DNA of 64,000 bases from Enterococcus canintestini (GCF_001885735.1 NZ_JXKG01000004.1:90140-154139), one strand, 5' to 3'; shown: positions 19,325 through 28,992, counted from the stretch's first letter. A program made the numbers and translations. The notes: a model not told the origin generated them from the sequence alone.

Positions 19325-19918
19325 ATGTACGAGTATTTAATCGGTAAAATTACAGGCGTTACCCCCGCATATATTGTTTTAGAAAATCATGGAATTGGGT
19401 ATCAAATCGCAGTAGGAAATCCATATCGCTTTAAAGAACAAGAAGAGGTTAAAGTATATGTGCAACAAGTTATTCGCGAAGATGCTCACGTTTTATATGG
19501 TTTCAAACAATTAGCAGAAAAACAACTTTTTTTACGCTTGATTAGTGTTTCTGGTATCGGACCAAAATCGGCTTTGGCTATTATGGCCGGCGAAGAGCAT
19601 ACTGGCATGATTAATGCGATTGAGTCAGGCGATGTTACTTATTTAACAAAATTTCCCGGTGTGGGGAAAAAGACCGCACAGCAAATGATCTTAGATTTAA
19701 AAGGAAAATTAGGCGATCTTTACGATCCGCAATTGAATTTGGAGCTCTTACCACAAGCAAATGGCAAAGTAGCATTAACAGAAGCAATGGAGGCGTTAAC
19801 TGCTTTGGGGTATAGTGCAAAAGAAGTCAAAAAAGTTGAGAAAACTTTGGCAAATGAAGAAATGCAAACAACAGATGAGTATTTACGTGCGGCCTTAAAA
19901 CTTGTGATGAAAAAATAG
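19325..19918 (+). CDS. ruvA: Holliday junction helicase subunit RuvA
   Basis: Protein of 197 residues. The N-terminal OB fold starts [11 protein letters not shown], two helix-hairpin-helix motifs follow ([10 protein letters not shown] near 80 and [12 protein letters not shown] near 115), and a C-terminal domain ([18 protein letters not shown]) contacts RuvB. RuvA tetramers clamp the four-way junction during recombination. ATG 19325 has AGGAAGGA upstream; the earlier ATG at 19304 overlaps that site. ruvB follows after 15 bases. Confidence 0.97.
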   Translation: MYEYLIGKITGVTPAYIVLENHGIGYQIAVGNPYRFKEQEEVKVYVQQVIREDAHVLYGFKQLAEKQLFLRLISVSGIGPKSALAIMAGEEHTGMINAIESGDVTYLTKFPGVGKKTAQQMILDLKGKLGDLYDPQLNLELLPQANGKVALTEAMEALTALGYSAKEVKKVEKTLANEEMQTTDEYLRAALKLVMKK

Positions 19919-19933
19919 AAAGGAGGGGAAATT

Positions 19934-20932
19934 GTGACAGAAGAACGACTTGTCTCACCCGAAAAAGAAACGACCGAACAACTCATTGAAAAATCATTAC
20001 GGCCCCAGTTTTTATCCCAGTATATCGGTCAAGATAAAGTGAAACATGAACTATCTATTTATATCGCTGCGGCTAAAAGTCGTGAAGAGTCTTTAGACCA
20101 CGTCTTGCTTTACGGACCACCTGGATTAGGGAAAACGACTATGGCAATGGTTATTGCCAATGAGATGAATGTCAACATTCGAACGACAAGTGGTCCAGCT
20201 ATTGAAAAACCAGGCGATCTGGTGGCGATTTTAAATGAACTAGAAGCTGGCGATGTTTTATTTATTGATGAAATTCATCGTCTGCCCCGAGTAGCTGAAG
20301 AAATGTTGTATTCGGCCATGGAAGATTTTTATGTGGATATTATGGTTGGACAAGGACCAACAGCCCATCCTGTTCACTTTCCTTTACCTCCTTTTACCTT
20401 AGTAGGGGCGACAACGCGGGCGGGTATGCTTTCTGCACCTTTACGAGATCGTTTTGGTATTATCAGCCATTTGGAATATTATCAAGAAGCTGATTTAAAA
20501 GAGATTGTTTTGCGTTCAGCGGATATTTTTGCTACAGATATTGTTGCAACTGGTGCCCATGAAATTGCCCGGCGCTCGCGGGGAACCCCCCGAATTGCCA
20601 ACCGCCTTTTAAAACGCGTGCGAGATTTTGCCCAAGTGGAAGCGGATGGTATAATTGATGATAAAATCGCCGCGCGCGCTTTACAGTTGTTGCAAGTTGA
20701 TGAAGCTGGACTTGATTATGTCGATCAAAAATTAATTAAAACGATGATTGAATTATATGGTGGTGGACCAGTAGGCTTGAGTACGCTAGCGGTTAATATT
20801 GGTGAAGAAACCGAAACAGTGGAAGATATGTATGAACCTTTTTTAATTCAAAAAGGATTTTTGAAACGTACTCCTCGTGGGCGAATTGCGACTGGCTTAG
20901 CCTATGAACATTTTGGTTATCCTTATGAGTAA
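19934..20932 (+). CDS. ruvB: Holliday junction branch-migration ATPase RuvB
   Basis: AAA+ ATPase of 332 residues with Walker [10 protein letters not shown] near 61-69, Walker B FIDEIHR near 110-116, sensor 1 GATTRAG near 160 and the C-terminal winged helix ([12 protein letters not shown]). It drives branch migration with RuvA. The GTG start has AAAGGAGGGG at good spacing. Its stop touches the tetR reading frame, so the operon continues. Confidence 0.98.
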   Translation: MTEERLVSPEKETTEQLIEKSLRPQFLSQYIGQDKVKHELSIYIAAAKSREESLDHVLLYGPPGLGKTTMAMVIANEMNVNIRTTSGPAIEKPGDLVAILNELEAGDVLFIDEIHRLPRVAEEMLYSAMEDFYVDIMVGQGPTAHPVHFPLPPFTLVGATTRAGMLSAPLRDRFGIISHLEYYQEADLKEIVLRSADIFATDIVATGAHEIARRSRGTPRIANRLLKRVRDFAQVEADGIIDDKIAARALQLLQVDEAGLDYVDQKLIKTMIELYGGGPVGLSTLAVNIGEETETVEDMYEPFLIQKGFLKRTPRGRIATGLAYEHFGYPYE

Positions 20933-20946
20933 TGGAGTGTGTTGGG

Positions 20947-21513
20947 ATGGCAGTTAACCAAACAAAATTAAAGATTGCAACAGCATTAATTGAGCTAGTA
21001 GCAAAAACGGATTACAGTAAAATTAGTGTGCAAATGATTGCAAAAAAAGCGGGAATTAACCGGCAAACTTTTTACTATCATTTTTCGGATAAAGATGAAT
21101 TGCTCCGTTTTATTTATTACACAGAAGCATTAAATTTTCTAACTAGTGATGAATTATCACTGGCAAATTGGGAAGAACAAGTACTCCAAATGTTGCGGGC
21201 AATTTATCAGCGTCGCGAGTTTTATCGCAAAACAGTAGCGGACCGCAAAGAAATTTTAATTCGCGAATTTTCTAAAATTGTTGGGCGGCTTTTCCGCAAA
21301 TTATTTGAAGACTTTGATACGGAAAATTATTTATCAGAATCAGATAAAGATTTTTATGGGCACTTTTTTACCTATGGCTGTAGTGGAGTGTTGTTGGCTT
21401 GGATTGAAGATGATTACCCCGTCGCTCCTTTAGAAGTGGCGACGCAAATGTTTCGTTTGGCAAAAGACGTTGAGCTTTATTCTTATCGTTTATATCAACA
21501 AGAGGAGCAATAG
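20947..21513 (+). CDS. TetR-family regulator
   Basis: Protein of 188 residues. The N-terminal helix-turn-helix is clear: ISVQMIAKKAGINRQTFYYHFSDKDELL at about 25-52. The C-terminal region resembles the TetR_C domain of dihydroxyacetone kinase-type regulators and would hold the ligand pocket; the ligand is unknown. ATG 20947 has GGAG eight bases upstream; the ATG at 20932 overlaps the ruvB stop and lacks a site. Placement in the ruvAB operon is odd for a local regulator. Confidence 0.88.
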   Translation: MAVNQTKLKIATALIELVAKTDYSKISVQMIAKKAGINRQTFYYHFSDKDELLRFIYYTEALNFLTSDELSLANWEEQVLQMLRAIYQRREFYRKTVADRKEILIREFSKIVGRLFRKLFEDFDTENYLSESDKDFYGHFFTYGCSGVLLAWIEDDYPVAPLEVATQMFRLAKDVELYSYRLYQQEEQ

Positions 21514-21977
21514 TGAATATGGTGAGTAGTGTTTTATTTGTTTGTTTAGGTAATATTTGTCGTTCGCCAATGGCAGAAGGCTTGTTTGGAAAATTTGCAC
21601 TTGAAAATGGCTACAAAATTCACGTGGATTCTGCTGCTACTAGTCGTTTTGAAGTGGGAAATCCACCACATCCGGGTACAAAAAAGGTCTTGAAAAAAGC
21701 GGGTGTCGATTTTTCAGCGATGGTTTCCCGACAATTGCAACAAGAAGATTTTTATCGCTTTGACTATATCGTGGGAATGGATAAAGAAAATGTTCACGAC
21801 ATTTTGGCGATCGCACCTCATGATAAGAACGCTAAAGTTGCCACGTATTTATCAGTAGTTGAGGGAAAAGAAGACGACTCTATTCCAGATCCTTATTACA
21901 CAGGTGATTTTGATGAAACCAAACAATTGATTGAAGCAGGATTAGCACCGTGGTTAGCGGTTTTGACTACTGTGTGA
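21513..21977 (+). CDS. Low molecular weight protein-tyrosine phosphatase
   Basis: Protein of 154 residues with the P-loop CLGNICRS near residues 11-18 (nucleophile Cys, C-x5-R) and the general-acid loop DPYYTGDFDET near 129. It removes phosphate from tyrosine or arginine side chains; Bacillus homologues YwlE and YfkJ are arginine and tyrosine phosphatases. Thr in the loop (as in YwlE) would hint at arginine, but here the residue after NIC is Arg-Ser, so I leave substrate open. GTG 21513 overlaps the tetR stop by one base. Confidence 0.93.
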   Translation: MNMVSSVLFVCLGNICRSPMAEGLFGKFALENGYKIHVDSAATSRFEVGNPPHPGTKKVLKKAGVDFSAMVSRQLQQEDFYRFDYIVGMDKENVHDILAIAPHDKNAKVATYLSVVEGKEDDSIPDPYYTGDFDETKQLIEAGLAPWLAVLTTV

Positions 21978-22048
21978 ACAATCAGAAAAACTTGTCTTTT
22001 TACAGAAATTTGATAAAATGTGCTTACTTATGAGAAGGGGTGGCGGCA

Positions 22049-22423
22049 ATGAAAGAAAAAATGAATGTTAAAAAATTCGGCAATTTCGTGGCCAATACCT
22101 CGAATGCCTTATTAAAGGGATTTTTAAGCGATAGTATGGACAAAGAGCTGCAACAAAAGATTTCAGTTGAAATGGCTGAAACGTTGGTTTTGGCGGCTGA
22201 AAAAGAAAGTTTGGTAGTTTTACAATTAGATGTAACCCCAAATAGCGTCAAGTATGAAACTGTTTATGGCTGGATTTTAAATAAACAATTAAATCCCAAT
22301 CATTTAGTGATACAACCGCAAAATAAAGAACAGCCATTGCGGATGATTCCGTTAGAGCTGATTCGCAAAGTGAGTATTTTAGATAAATCAGGACAACGAA
22401 CAAGTATTACCCGACAACCATAA
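22049..22423 (+). CDS. Conserved-looking protein of unknown function
   Basis: Not recognised. Protein of 124 residues, cytoplasmic by composition. It has a helical N-terminal half (FVANTSNALLKGFLSDSMDKELQQKISVEMAETLVLAAEKES) and a beta-rich second half (VVLQLDVTPNSVKYETVYGWILN), ending with basic residues. ATG 22049 is chosen because AGAAGGGG lies upstream. It closes the ruvAB-tetR-phosphatase run before a terminator. Confidence 0.6.
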   Translation: MKEKMNVKKFGNFVANTSNALLKGFLSDSMDKELQQKISVEMAETLVLAAEKESLVVLQLDVTPNSVKYETVYGWILNKQLNPNHLVIQPQNKEQPLRMIPLELIRKVSILDKSGQRTSITRQP

Positions 22424-22431
22424 AAGATTTT

Positions 22432-22464
22432 GCTGCGCAGCCAAAAAGCTTGCGCAGCTTTTTT
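22432..22464 (+). terminator. Terminator of the ruvAB operon
   Basis: GCTGCGCA / TGCGCAGC perfect stem, 11-base loop, then six T residues. Confidence 0.92.
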
Positions 22465-22469
22465 GTCTC

Positions 22470-22550
22470 TAAATAAAAAAGGGCCCGTCGCTAGGGAGGC
22501 GACGGGCAAGGAGTTAAAAATGAAAAAGTGTTAGTTAGGGTTGTTTGTTG
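22470..22550 (-). ncRNA. Candidate small RNA with C-rich terminator loop
   Basis: On the minus strand a 9-base-pair GC-rich stem (GCCCGTCGC / GCGACGGGC, 22483-22507) is followed by a T run, a clear intrinsic terminator. No minus-strand gene ends here: the nearest one upstream (22840-23724) has its own terminator at 22773-22828. The loop is CTCCCTA and the sequence before the stem includes ACTCCTT, both able to pair with ribosome binding sites. A TATATA-like -10 element lies at 22558-22563. The 5' end is a guess. Confidence 0.4.
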
Positions 22551-22647
22551 GTACACTTATATAGTACAAATCATTTATGAATATTTTGTGAATCAAAGAA
22601 GCAAAAGTTAGGAAATATCCTTAAAAAAGTATTAAGCCTTAAAAGCA

Positions 22648-22745
22648 AAACAAACGTGTTCAACTCTTTAGCATTAACAGAATTTTTTGAAATTCCAGTT
22701 TATTGACGTAGAGAGCGAGTTCATAAGTTAGATATCCAATAAAAT
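22648..22745 (-). repeat. Degenerate copy of the hairpin repeat
   Basis: Read on the minus strand, one end (ATGCTAAAGAGTTgaacaCG, then TTTGTTTTGC) matches unit 1 of the array at 15401, and the other (CTCTACGTCAATAAAC then AATTTCAAAAAATT) matches unit 2. It is a mixed, decayed unit in the gene-free stretch between 22508 and 22772. Confidence 0.55.
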
Positions 22746-22772
22746 TGAAATAACTCAGGTCAAGCTTGCAAG

Positions 22773-22828
22773 CAATAATAAAAAAAGACTGCTCAACTGA
22801 TAAGTATATATCAGCTAAGCAGTCTTTT
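22773..22828 (-). terminator. Terminator of the metallopeptidase gene
   Basis: AAAAGACTGCT / AGCAGTCTTTT with an inner CTGATA / TATCAG pair, and a T run on the minus strand. Confidence 0.92.
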
Positions 22829-22839
22829 ATTCCTAAGAT

Positions 22840-23724
22840 TTAGAGACTTAAATTATAAGTACTAAATGTATCACCGTGTTTTAAATCACCATATTGGTAA
22901 CCACGCTTAAACCAGTCCACACGCTGCTCAGAAGTACCGTGAGTAAAGCTGTCAGGAACAACATATCCTTGAGCTTCTTGTTGTAAGGTATCATCACCAA
23001 TTTGATTAGCCGCTTGGATGGCTTCATCAATATCACCGACTTCTAAAATTGGTTGGCCTTGGTAAGTTTTATTGGCTAAATAACGAGCAAAGCAGCCCGC
23101 AAAATAATCGGCTTGTAACTCTAAGGCTACGCTATAGCGATTATACTGTTTTTCCGAAAGGCGGCTACGTAAGCGTTCCATCTTATCTGAAGTGCCCAAT
23201 TCATATTGAACGTGGTGACCTACTTCATGGGCAATAACATAAGCCATAGCAAAATCTCCTGTTGCGCCAAAACGTTGGGATAATTCTTCTTGGAAACTTA
23301 AATCCAAATAAACTTTTTGATCGCCAGGACAATAAAAAGGTCCCACAGCAGAGGAGGCTTGACCACATGCTGAACGCACGCTACCACTATATAAAACCAA
23401 AGTCGGATTTTCATAGCTTTGTTGGTATTGGGCATATTCAGGTTGTTTAAATTCAGCGTTCCAATAATCTTCCAAGTGCCCAAAAACAACACTGGCAAAC
23501 TCTTTTTGCTCATCAGTTCCAGTTGGTTGTTGGGTGGTAGTTGGACTATTTTCACTGCCTAAAAGCGAACCTAAGTCGATATTCCCCCCAGAAAAGAAGA
23601 GAGAAAATAAAACGATAAGTAGTAGCCCGATTCCACCACCGCCGATTACGCCACCGGATAATCCACCAGAACTACTACGGCGATCTTCAACATTTTTACT
23701 TTGTCGGTCACCTTTCCACCGCAT
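22840..23724 (-). CDS. Neutral zinc metallopeptidase (YpfJ family)
   Basis: Protein of 294 residues. A basic N-terminus (MRWKGDRQSKNVEDRR), a Gly-rich stretch and one hydrophobic segment near 30-45 anchor it; the rest should face outside. The zinc motif is HEVGHHVQ near residue 165, with a second set ELQADYFAGCFA near 202, as in PF04228 (Zn_peptidase). It would degrade peptides or proteins outside the cell; the target is unknown. Ribosome binding site AAGGAGGG. It starts 22 bases after the Mga-like gene, so the two are likely cotranscribed. Confidence 0.88.
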   Translation of the reverse strand: MRWKGDRQSKNVEDRRSSSGGLSGGVIGGGGIGLLLIVLFSLFFSGGNIDLGSLLGSENSPTTTQQPTGTDEQKEFASVVFGHLEDYWNAEFKQPEYAQYQQSYENPTLVLYSGSVRSACGQASSAVGPFYCPGDQKVYLDLSFQEELSQRFGATGDFAMAYVIAHEVGHHVQYELGTSDKMERLRSRLSEKQYNRYSVALELQADYFAGCFARYLANKTYQGQPILEVGDIDEAIQAANQIGDDTLQQEAQGYVVPDSFTHGTSEQRVDWFKRGYQYGDLKHGDTFSTYNLSL

Positions 23725-23746
23725 GAGATACCCTCCTTAACTGCTA

Positions 23747-25243
23747 TTATTTGTTTTTTTCATTAAAAATTTTGCGTAAATGTTTATATAAGACGATATA
23801 TTGTTCATCATCATGGTCCAATTCCCATAAAAAGACATTTAAATTCGGTGTTTGATTTTTTAATACTAAAGATGAACTAATAACCAAATCGTACTGTTCT
23901 TGTCTTTGACTGTTGTAAGTTTCCGCATTGACAAATTTTAAATCTGACATAAATTGATAAATATTTTTTACGATTAAATAGTTATGTTCAATTGCAACCC
24001 CCACCTCAACTTTTTTTGCATACGTCATGGTGTCATAAAGCGGCATTAAGACTTGAGTAAAGCCATTAATTAAGCTATTGATAGTTGCATTATTGATGAA
24101 AGCATTGTAAGGCTCTTGATTGCTTTTATCGATAAAGAAGGCACGAATTTTTCCTTCCATTTCGCGAATAGGTGATTCAAAAACTTGTTTTGGTCCTAAT
24201 AAACGTTGAATGGTAGGCATGCGATGTTTAATGACATAATAACCAAATGTAATGTTCAATAAATTCCCTAAAACAAGGGGTTGATCTAAGACAGAAGGGT
24301 TGTTGGTAAATAACTCTTCTTTAGCAAATTGTAAAAATTCTTTGACTAAATTATCAACAGGATTTGCTTCTTTACCAAAGTCGTGAATAACTTGTGTTAA
24401 GGTTGGATCATCTTCTAAGGTATAAAACGGAATAAAGTGTGCCAAAAAGAAAATATAACTGGATTCAGCTTTATTTTGACGGGCAGTTAACTGATTATCA
24501 ACTAAAGGATTTAAACGAGTGAAATCATAATAGTCATTGTTTTTCATTAAGCAATCATAGGCTTTATCGTATTTAACAAAAATACCTTTTTGAATGCGTA
24601 ATAAGAAAATAGCCGCAAAATATTTTAATTCTAAATTGCCTAAATAGGTACGAGAAAGAGGAAAGTATTCGCCAAAAGCTGCTACGACTTGTTCGACTTT
24701 TTCTTCTGACACATTAAATGGCCAAGTAATTCCTCTAGTTCCCAACCAAATCAGATTAAATAATGCGAGGCGAGCGAGTCTTTCGTCACCTACTAAACCA
24801 GCTTCTGTATATGTAAAACGTAAATTAAAAGTCTTCAAGAAATTTTTTAGCTTCTCGATTTTTCGCGATACAGTTGATCGACTTGAGAAGTAGCGGTTGC
24901 AAAATTCTTCGATTGTTGGGTTCTCTTCGTTAATAAAATACATAATAAATTGAAAAGGCACAGAATTTTGCAATAAGTAGTAACGATATTCATCGATGGT
25001 GGCAGTTAATTTCAGACAGTTGATTTTTCCCGCACCAATTAAAAAACTTTCATGTTCGGGGTGAATCTTGCTAATATCTTTATCAATTTCCGTTAAATCA
25101 ATAACGGTTTGTTGGTAATTAAGATTCATTTCTTGAGCTAGTTCAGCAATAGCGTAATTGGGACGACCAATAAACATCATTTTGCGGAACAATTCAAATT
25201 TTAATAAGGTTGATGTATCCATCATCAGTTCTTCATATACCAT
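23747..25243 (-). CDS. Mga-like transcriptional regulator
   Basis: Protein of 498 residues with the layout of Mga/AtxA regulators: two N-terminal winged helix-turn-helix regions (about 15-70 and 95-140, the latter FCNRYFSSRSTVSRKIEKLKNFLK), central PRD-like helical domains, and a C-terminal EIIB-like part (VNAETYNSQRQEQYDLVISSS). Such proteins are often phosphorylated by the PTS and control surface or virulence genes. GGAGGG precedes the ATG. The metallopeptidase gene follows closely and may be a partner or just a neighbour. Confidence 0.82.
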   Translation of the reverse strand: MVYEELMMDTSTLLKFELFRKMMFIGRPNYAIAELAQEMNLNYQQTVIDLTEIDKDISKIHPEHESFLIGAGKINCLKLTATIDEYRYYLLQNSVPFQFIMYFINEENPTIEEFCNRYFSSRSTVSRKIEKLKNFLKTFNLRFTYTEAGLVGDERLARLALFNLIWLGTRGITWPFNVSEEKVEQVVAAFGEYFPLSRTYLGNLELKYFAAIFLLRIQKGIFVKYDKAYDCLMKNNDYYDFTRLNPLVDNQLTARQNKAESSYIFFLAHFIPFYTLEDDPTLTQVIHDFGKEANPVDNLVKEFLQFAKEELFTNNPSVLDQPLVLGNLLNITFGYYVIKHRMPTIQRLLGPKQVFESPIREMEGKIRAFFIDKSNQEPYNAFINNATINSLINGFTQVLMPLYDTMTYAKKVEVGVAIEHNYLIVKNIYQFMSDLKFVNAETYNSQRQEQYDLVISSSLVLKNQTPNLNVFLWELDHDDEQYIVLYKHLRKIFNEKNK

Positions 25244-25317
25244 AAATATCCCTCCGTATTTTGACTCCTTTTTCTCATTGTATCGTTTTTTTTGTCAGAC
25301 TGTCAGTTATAAGCACA

Positions 25318-25348
25318 CAAAAATGCCTGCTACTTAAAAGCCGCAGGC
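25318..25348 (-). terminator. Terminator of brnQ
   Basis: GCCTGC / GCAGGC stem with a 12-base loop and T residues on the minus strand, 45 bases after the brnQ stop. Confidence 0.8.
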
Positions 25349-25394
25349 GTTTTACAGGTTGGAAATTAAAATAAGAATCGCACAAAAATTTTGC

Positions 25395-26747
25395 TTAATT
25401 TTCGGCAGGTACTTTTTTAAAAATCGTCCAAATTATTCCCACGATAAAGCCAAGAAGTGCTGGCACAATCCAGCCCATTCCTAATTGGAAAAATGGAAGA
25501 TAATCTTGCGCAAAATGTAGTAGGCTTTGAACTGGTGCTAAATTTCTTAAAAAAGCAGGGGCAGCATTTAGCCCATCTAATATCGCTGCAAACAAGGTAA
25601 AGTAAGTGGTTAAGCGATAAACACTCGCCCGTTGTTTAAATAAAGGACCAACCAAAGCAAGTAAGATTAAAGTAATTGCTAAAGGATAGGTAAACATTAA
25701 AACAGGTGTTGAGAATTCAATAATTTTAGTTAACCCAATGTTGGCAAATAAACAAGCCAGCAAGCTTGAGCCGGTCACAAAGGTAGTATATTTTTGTTGT
25801 GGAAACAACTCAACAAATGTTTCAGAAAAAGCAGTAATTAGGCCAATTGCTGTTTTTAAGCAGGCAATAATAACGATAAACGCAAGTAAAATGCTCCCGC
25901 CTGTCCCAAGATAGTGCTTAGCAATCTCCGCTAAAGCGATCCCGCCATTTTCAGAAATCGCAAATTTACCAAGGCTCATCGTCCCCATTAAAGATAAAAG
26001 CGTATAGATAATTCCCATCAATAAAATACTGATGAAACCTGATTTAACTGTATCCATGGCGATGGTGCTGGGCTTTTTAACTCCCATATCTTTTAAAGTG
26101 GTGACAATAATAATGCCAAATGCCAATGAAGCTAATGCATCTAATGTATTATAGCCCTCTGTAAAGCCGGTTAAAAATGCGTGATTGGTATAATCGGCTT
26201 GAATCGCTGTGTCGGTGATATTACCAATTGGATTTAAAAATGCTAATAAAATTAAAATACCTAGTAAAACTAAAAATAAAGGATTTAAAAATTTTCCCAC
26301 ATAATTAAGTAATTTAGTCGGTTTACGGGATAGCGCCCAAGCGCAGACAAAAAAGAGAATACTAAAAATTGCTAGTGCCAAAGTAATCTGGCTTTTGGCT
26401 AAAAAAGGCGCCAAACCAATTTCAAAAGAAGTTGTCGCTAATCTAGGTAAAGCAAAGAAAGGACCAATGACCAAGTAAAGTAAGATGGTAAAAATTTTGG
26501 CATACGTTTTATTTACCCGACAAGCTAAATCATATAAACCACTGCTGCGGGAGATGCCAATCGCTAAGACTCCTAAAAAAGGTAAGCCAATTCCGGTTAC
26601 AAGAAACCCTAAGTTAGCGCTAAAAACATTGGCGCCTGCTAATTGGCCCATATGGACGGGGAAAATAAGATTCCCGGCACCAAAGAATAAGCCAAATAAC
26701 ATAGAACCGACAAATAAATAATCTTTAAATTGTAATTTTTTTTCCAT
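25395..26747 (-). CDS. brnQ: Branched-chain amino acid transporter BrnQ
   Basis: Membrane carrier of 450 residues with about twelve hydrophobic segments. [21 protein letters not shown] near residues 18-38 is the LIVCS family signature. It imports leucine, isoleucine and valine with a cation. GAGGTG lies before the ATG. A CodY-like box lies about 150 bases upstream (26899-26913), which fits known CodY control of branched-chain amino acid uptake. Confidence 0.95.
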   Translation of the reverse strand: MEKKLQFKDYLFVGSMLFGLFFGAGNLIFPVHMGQLAGANVFSANLGFLVTGIGLPFLGVLAIGISRSSGLYDLACRVNKTYAKIFTILLYLVIGPFFALPRLATTSFEIGLAPFLAKSQITLALAIFSILFFVCAWALSRKPTKLLNYVGKFLNPLFLVLLGILILLAFLNPIGNITDTAIQADYTNHAFLTGFTEGYNTLDALASLAFGIIIVTTLKDMGVKKPSTIAMDTVKSGFISILLMGIIYTLLSLMGTMSLGKFAISENGGIALAEIAKHYLGTGGSILLAFIVIIACLKTAIGLITAFSETFVELFPQQKYTTFVTGSSLLACLFANIGLTKIIEFSTPVLMFTYPLAITLILLALVGPLFKQRASVYRLTTYFTLFAAILDGLNAAPAFLRNLAPVQSLLHFAQDYLPFFQLGMGWIVPALLGFIVGIIWTIFKKVPAEN

Positions 26748-26898
26748 TTTTCACCTCGAAAGTTATGAATTCTATTAAATTAGGGCACGTTACTTTTGAC
26801 CGTCTCCAATTGTCATTTTCTAAATAAAAAAAGAAAAAGGGCAATTTTTTGACGTGATAATTGTTTCAAAAATAACAGAATTGACAGTTATTTTCAAG

Positions 26899-26913
26899 AG
26901 TTTTCTGAAAGTT
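26899..26913. promoter_or_regulatory. CodY-like box between brnQ and the TMEM175-type gene
   Basis: AGTTTTCTGAAAGTT matches the CodY consensus AATTTTCWGAAAATT at 13 of 15 positions. TATAAT for the rightward gene lies just after it (26921-26926). It could act on either divergent gene. Confidence 0.6.
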
Positions 26914-26999
26914 TAGCGATATAATACATTGAACTGTATCGTTGACTAATAAATATCGTTTAGTTCAGAGGTATGCTAAAATAAATCGAGGTGAAAAAA

Positions 27000-27587
27000 G
27001 TGACAAAAGGACGTTTAACGGCTTTTACAGATGGCGTAGTGGCCATTGTCATTACGATTTTAGTATTAGAAATACGTTTTCCAGCAGCGCCGACTTTAGC
27101 ATCCCTTTTAGCAATGCGGGATGTTTTAACCGCTTATACGATTAGTTTCATTTTTGTAGCGGTGATTTGGGTAACGCATCATAGGGTAATGAAGATGACT
27201 GAAAAAGTAGATGATCGTGTCATTTGGGCCAATATTTTTTGGTTGTTTTGGTTAACATTATGTCCTGCTGTAACCCAATGGGTAGGGAGTAATCCTGGCA
27301 TGTTTTGGCCGGCTTTGGCGTATGTAGTAGTTTATACGATGTGGAGTTTTTCATTTGGTATTTTAACCAAACAAATCTTAAAAGCTAATGATGACAATAC
27401 CCGTGGCACCCAGCTATTACGTCACGATTGCCGTAGTGGTTTATCGATGGTGATTAATTTATTACTTATCGCAGCTGTCTTTTGGCATCCTACTATTGGT
27501 TTATTTGGCCGCTTTATCGTTTCGGCCATTTGGGTGCCTTCTTATGAAAGTGCAGCGAAAATTCAAAATTACATTTTAAGAAAATAA
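27000..27587 (+). CDS. TMEM175-family (DUF1211) potassium channel protein
   Basis: Membrane protein of 195 residues. The signature FTDGVVAIVITILVLEI at about 8-24 corresponds to the FSDGVFAIAITLLVLEI motif that lines the pore of TMEM175 potassium channels; THHRVM near 60 and further hydrophobic segments follow. Bacterial members form leak-type potassium channels. GTG 27000 is chosen because GAGGTG lies just before it; the GTG at 26991 is part of that site. Single-gene unit. Confidence 0.88.
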   Translation: MTKGRLTAFTDGVVAIVITILVLEIRFPAAPTLASLLAMRDVLTAYTISFIFVAVIWVTHHRVMKMTEKVDDRVIWANIFWLFWLTLCPAVTQWVGSNPGMFWPALAYVVVYTMWSFSFGILTKQILKANDDNTRGTQLLRHDCRSGLSMVINLLLIAAVFWHPTIGLFGRFIVSAIWVPSYESAAKIQNYILRK

Positions 27588-27591
27588 AGGA

Positions 27592-27637
27592 AAAAGCGTT
27601 CAGCCATTGGTATTCAAAACAGGCGAACGCTTTTTTT
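27592..27637. terminator. Bidirectional terminator
   Basis: AAAAGCGTTC / GAACGCTTTT stem with an inner GCC / GGC pair, T run on the plus strand and A run before it. It separates convergent genes. Confidence 0.85.
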
Positions 27638-27648
27638 GGTCGTGAAAT

Positions 27649-28992
27649 TTATTTTCTTTCGAATTTGAAATAATAAATTACCCTTAAAATGATAAACCAT
27701 ACCGGCGTTACAAGTGCAGCAATCCGAGTTTCTTTTGATAGGAGTAAAACCATAGCTACAAAAATTAAAAAGGCAAAGATTAACATATTGCTATAGGGAT
27801 AAAAAGGCATTTTAAAAGCATGGCTTTTTTTCCCTAGGATACTTTTCCGATATTTCATGTGGGTGTAGACCAGAATAGCCCAAATGAATAAAAAGCAAGT
27901 AGTCGCAACACTTGTAACAATGGTGAAGACTTGACTAGGCATGAAATAGTTTAAGATAACGGCAATGAAAATCACTAAAGCTGAAAAGAAAATCGCATTA
28001 CCGGGAACTTGGTGTTTAGTCAATTTTTCAAAAGGTTTTGGAGCACTTCCTTCTTGAGCCAACGAACGCAACATGCGTCCGGTACTGTAAATTGCACTAT
28101 TACAGGCAGAAGCTGCTGCAGATAAGACAACGACATTAATAACAGTCGCCGCGGCAGTTATACCGATATCTGAGAAAACTTCTACAAAGGGGCTTTCACT
28201 AGCGCTTAAACTATTCCAAGGGTAAATAGCCATAATGACAAATAGAGCTCCTAAGTAAAACAAAATGATACGAATTGGAATATTGTTAATAGCTTCTGGT
28301 AAAACTTTTTTGGGATTTTTTGTTTCCCCAGCCACTAGTCCCACCAGTTCAATCCCTGCAAAAGCAAAGGTTACCATCTGAAAAGAGAGGATAAAGCCAG
28401 ACATTCCTTTTGGAAAAAAGCCACCGTGTTGCCAAACGTTACTAACTTTTACTACCCCTGCTGTTGTTTGGTAATGGGTAACAATCATGTAGGCGCCCAC
28501 CACAATTAAGGCGATAATTGCCACGACCTTAATTAAAGCAAACCAAAACTCAAGCTCACCAAACAAGGAAACAGCAATCATATTTAAGGCTACTAATAAG
28601 ACTAAAGCGATTAATTCGGGTAGCCACTGTGGGATTTGGGGAAACCAGTAGCGCACATAAAGACCGGTTGCGGTTAAGTCAGCCATCGCAATCGAAATCC
28701 AGCAAAACCAATAAGTCCAGCCAGTTAAAAAGGCCCATTTTTTCCCTAGATATTCTGCAACAAAATCTAAAAAGGAATGTTTATCAGTATTGGATAAAAG
28801 TAATTCACCTAAGGAGCGCATGATTAAAAAGCAAATACACCCAGTGATTAGATAAGCAAATAAAATAGCCGGGCCAGCTAATTGAATCGATTTGCCCGCT
28901 CCTAAAAATAAACCAGTGCCAATTGCACCCCCAATTGAAATTAACTGGACGTGACGATTTTTTAAACTACGACTTAATTCTTGCGATTCCAT
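27649..28992 (-). CDS. Amino acid permease (APC family)
   Basis: Protein of 447 residues with twelve predicted helices. SIGGAIGTGLFLGAGKSI near residues 20-37 is the APC family signature, and the sequence resembles the D-serine/D-alanine/glycine and GABA permease branch. It imports a neutral amino acid with protons; exact substrate unknown. The start has AAAGGATG upstream. Its promoter holds a perfect CodY box, so it is probably repressed when branched-chain amino acids and GTP are high. Confidence 0.88.
   Translation of the reverse strand: MESQELSRSLKNRHVQLISIGGAIGTGLFLGAGKSIQLAGPAILFAYLITGCICFLIMRSLGELLLSNTDKHSFLDFVAEYLGKKWAFLTGWTYWFCWISIAMADLTATGLYVRYWFPQIPQWLPELIALVLLVALNMIAVSLFGELEFWFALIKVVAIIALIVVGAYMIVTHYQTTAGVVKVSNVWQHGGFFPKGMSGFILSFQMVTFAFAGIELVGLVAGETKNPKKVLPEAINNIPIRIILFYLGALFVIMAIYPWNSLSASESPFVEVFSDIGITAAATVINVVVLSAAASACNSAIYSTGRMLRSLAQEGSAPKPFEKLTKHQVPGNAIFFSALVIFIAVILNYFMPSQVFTIVTSVATTCFLFIWAILVYTHMKYRKSILGKKSHAFKMPFYPYSNMLIFAFLIFVAMVLLLSKETRIAALVTPVWFIILRVIYYFKFERK

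Noticed and set aside
22518..22532. Four-codon frame MKKC after AAGGAG
   Set aside because: Too short; the site-like sequence is better explained as the complement of the sRNA candidate.
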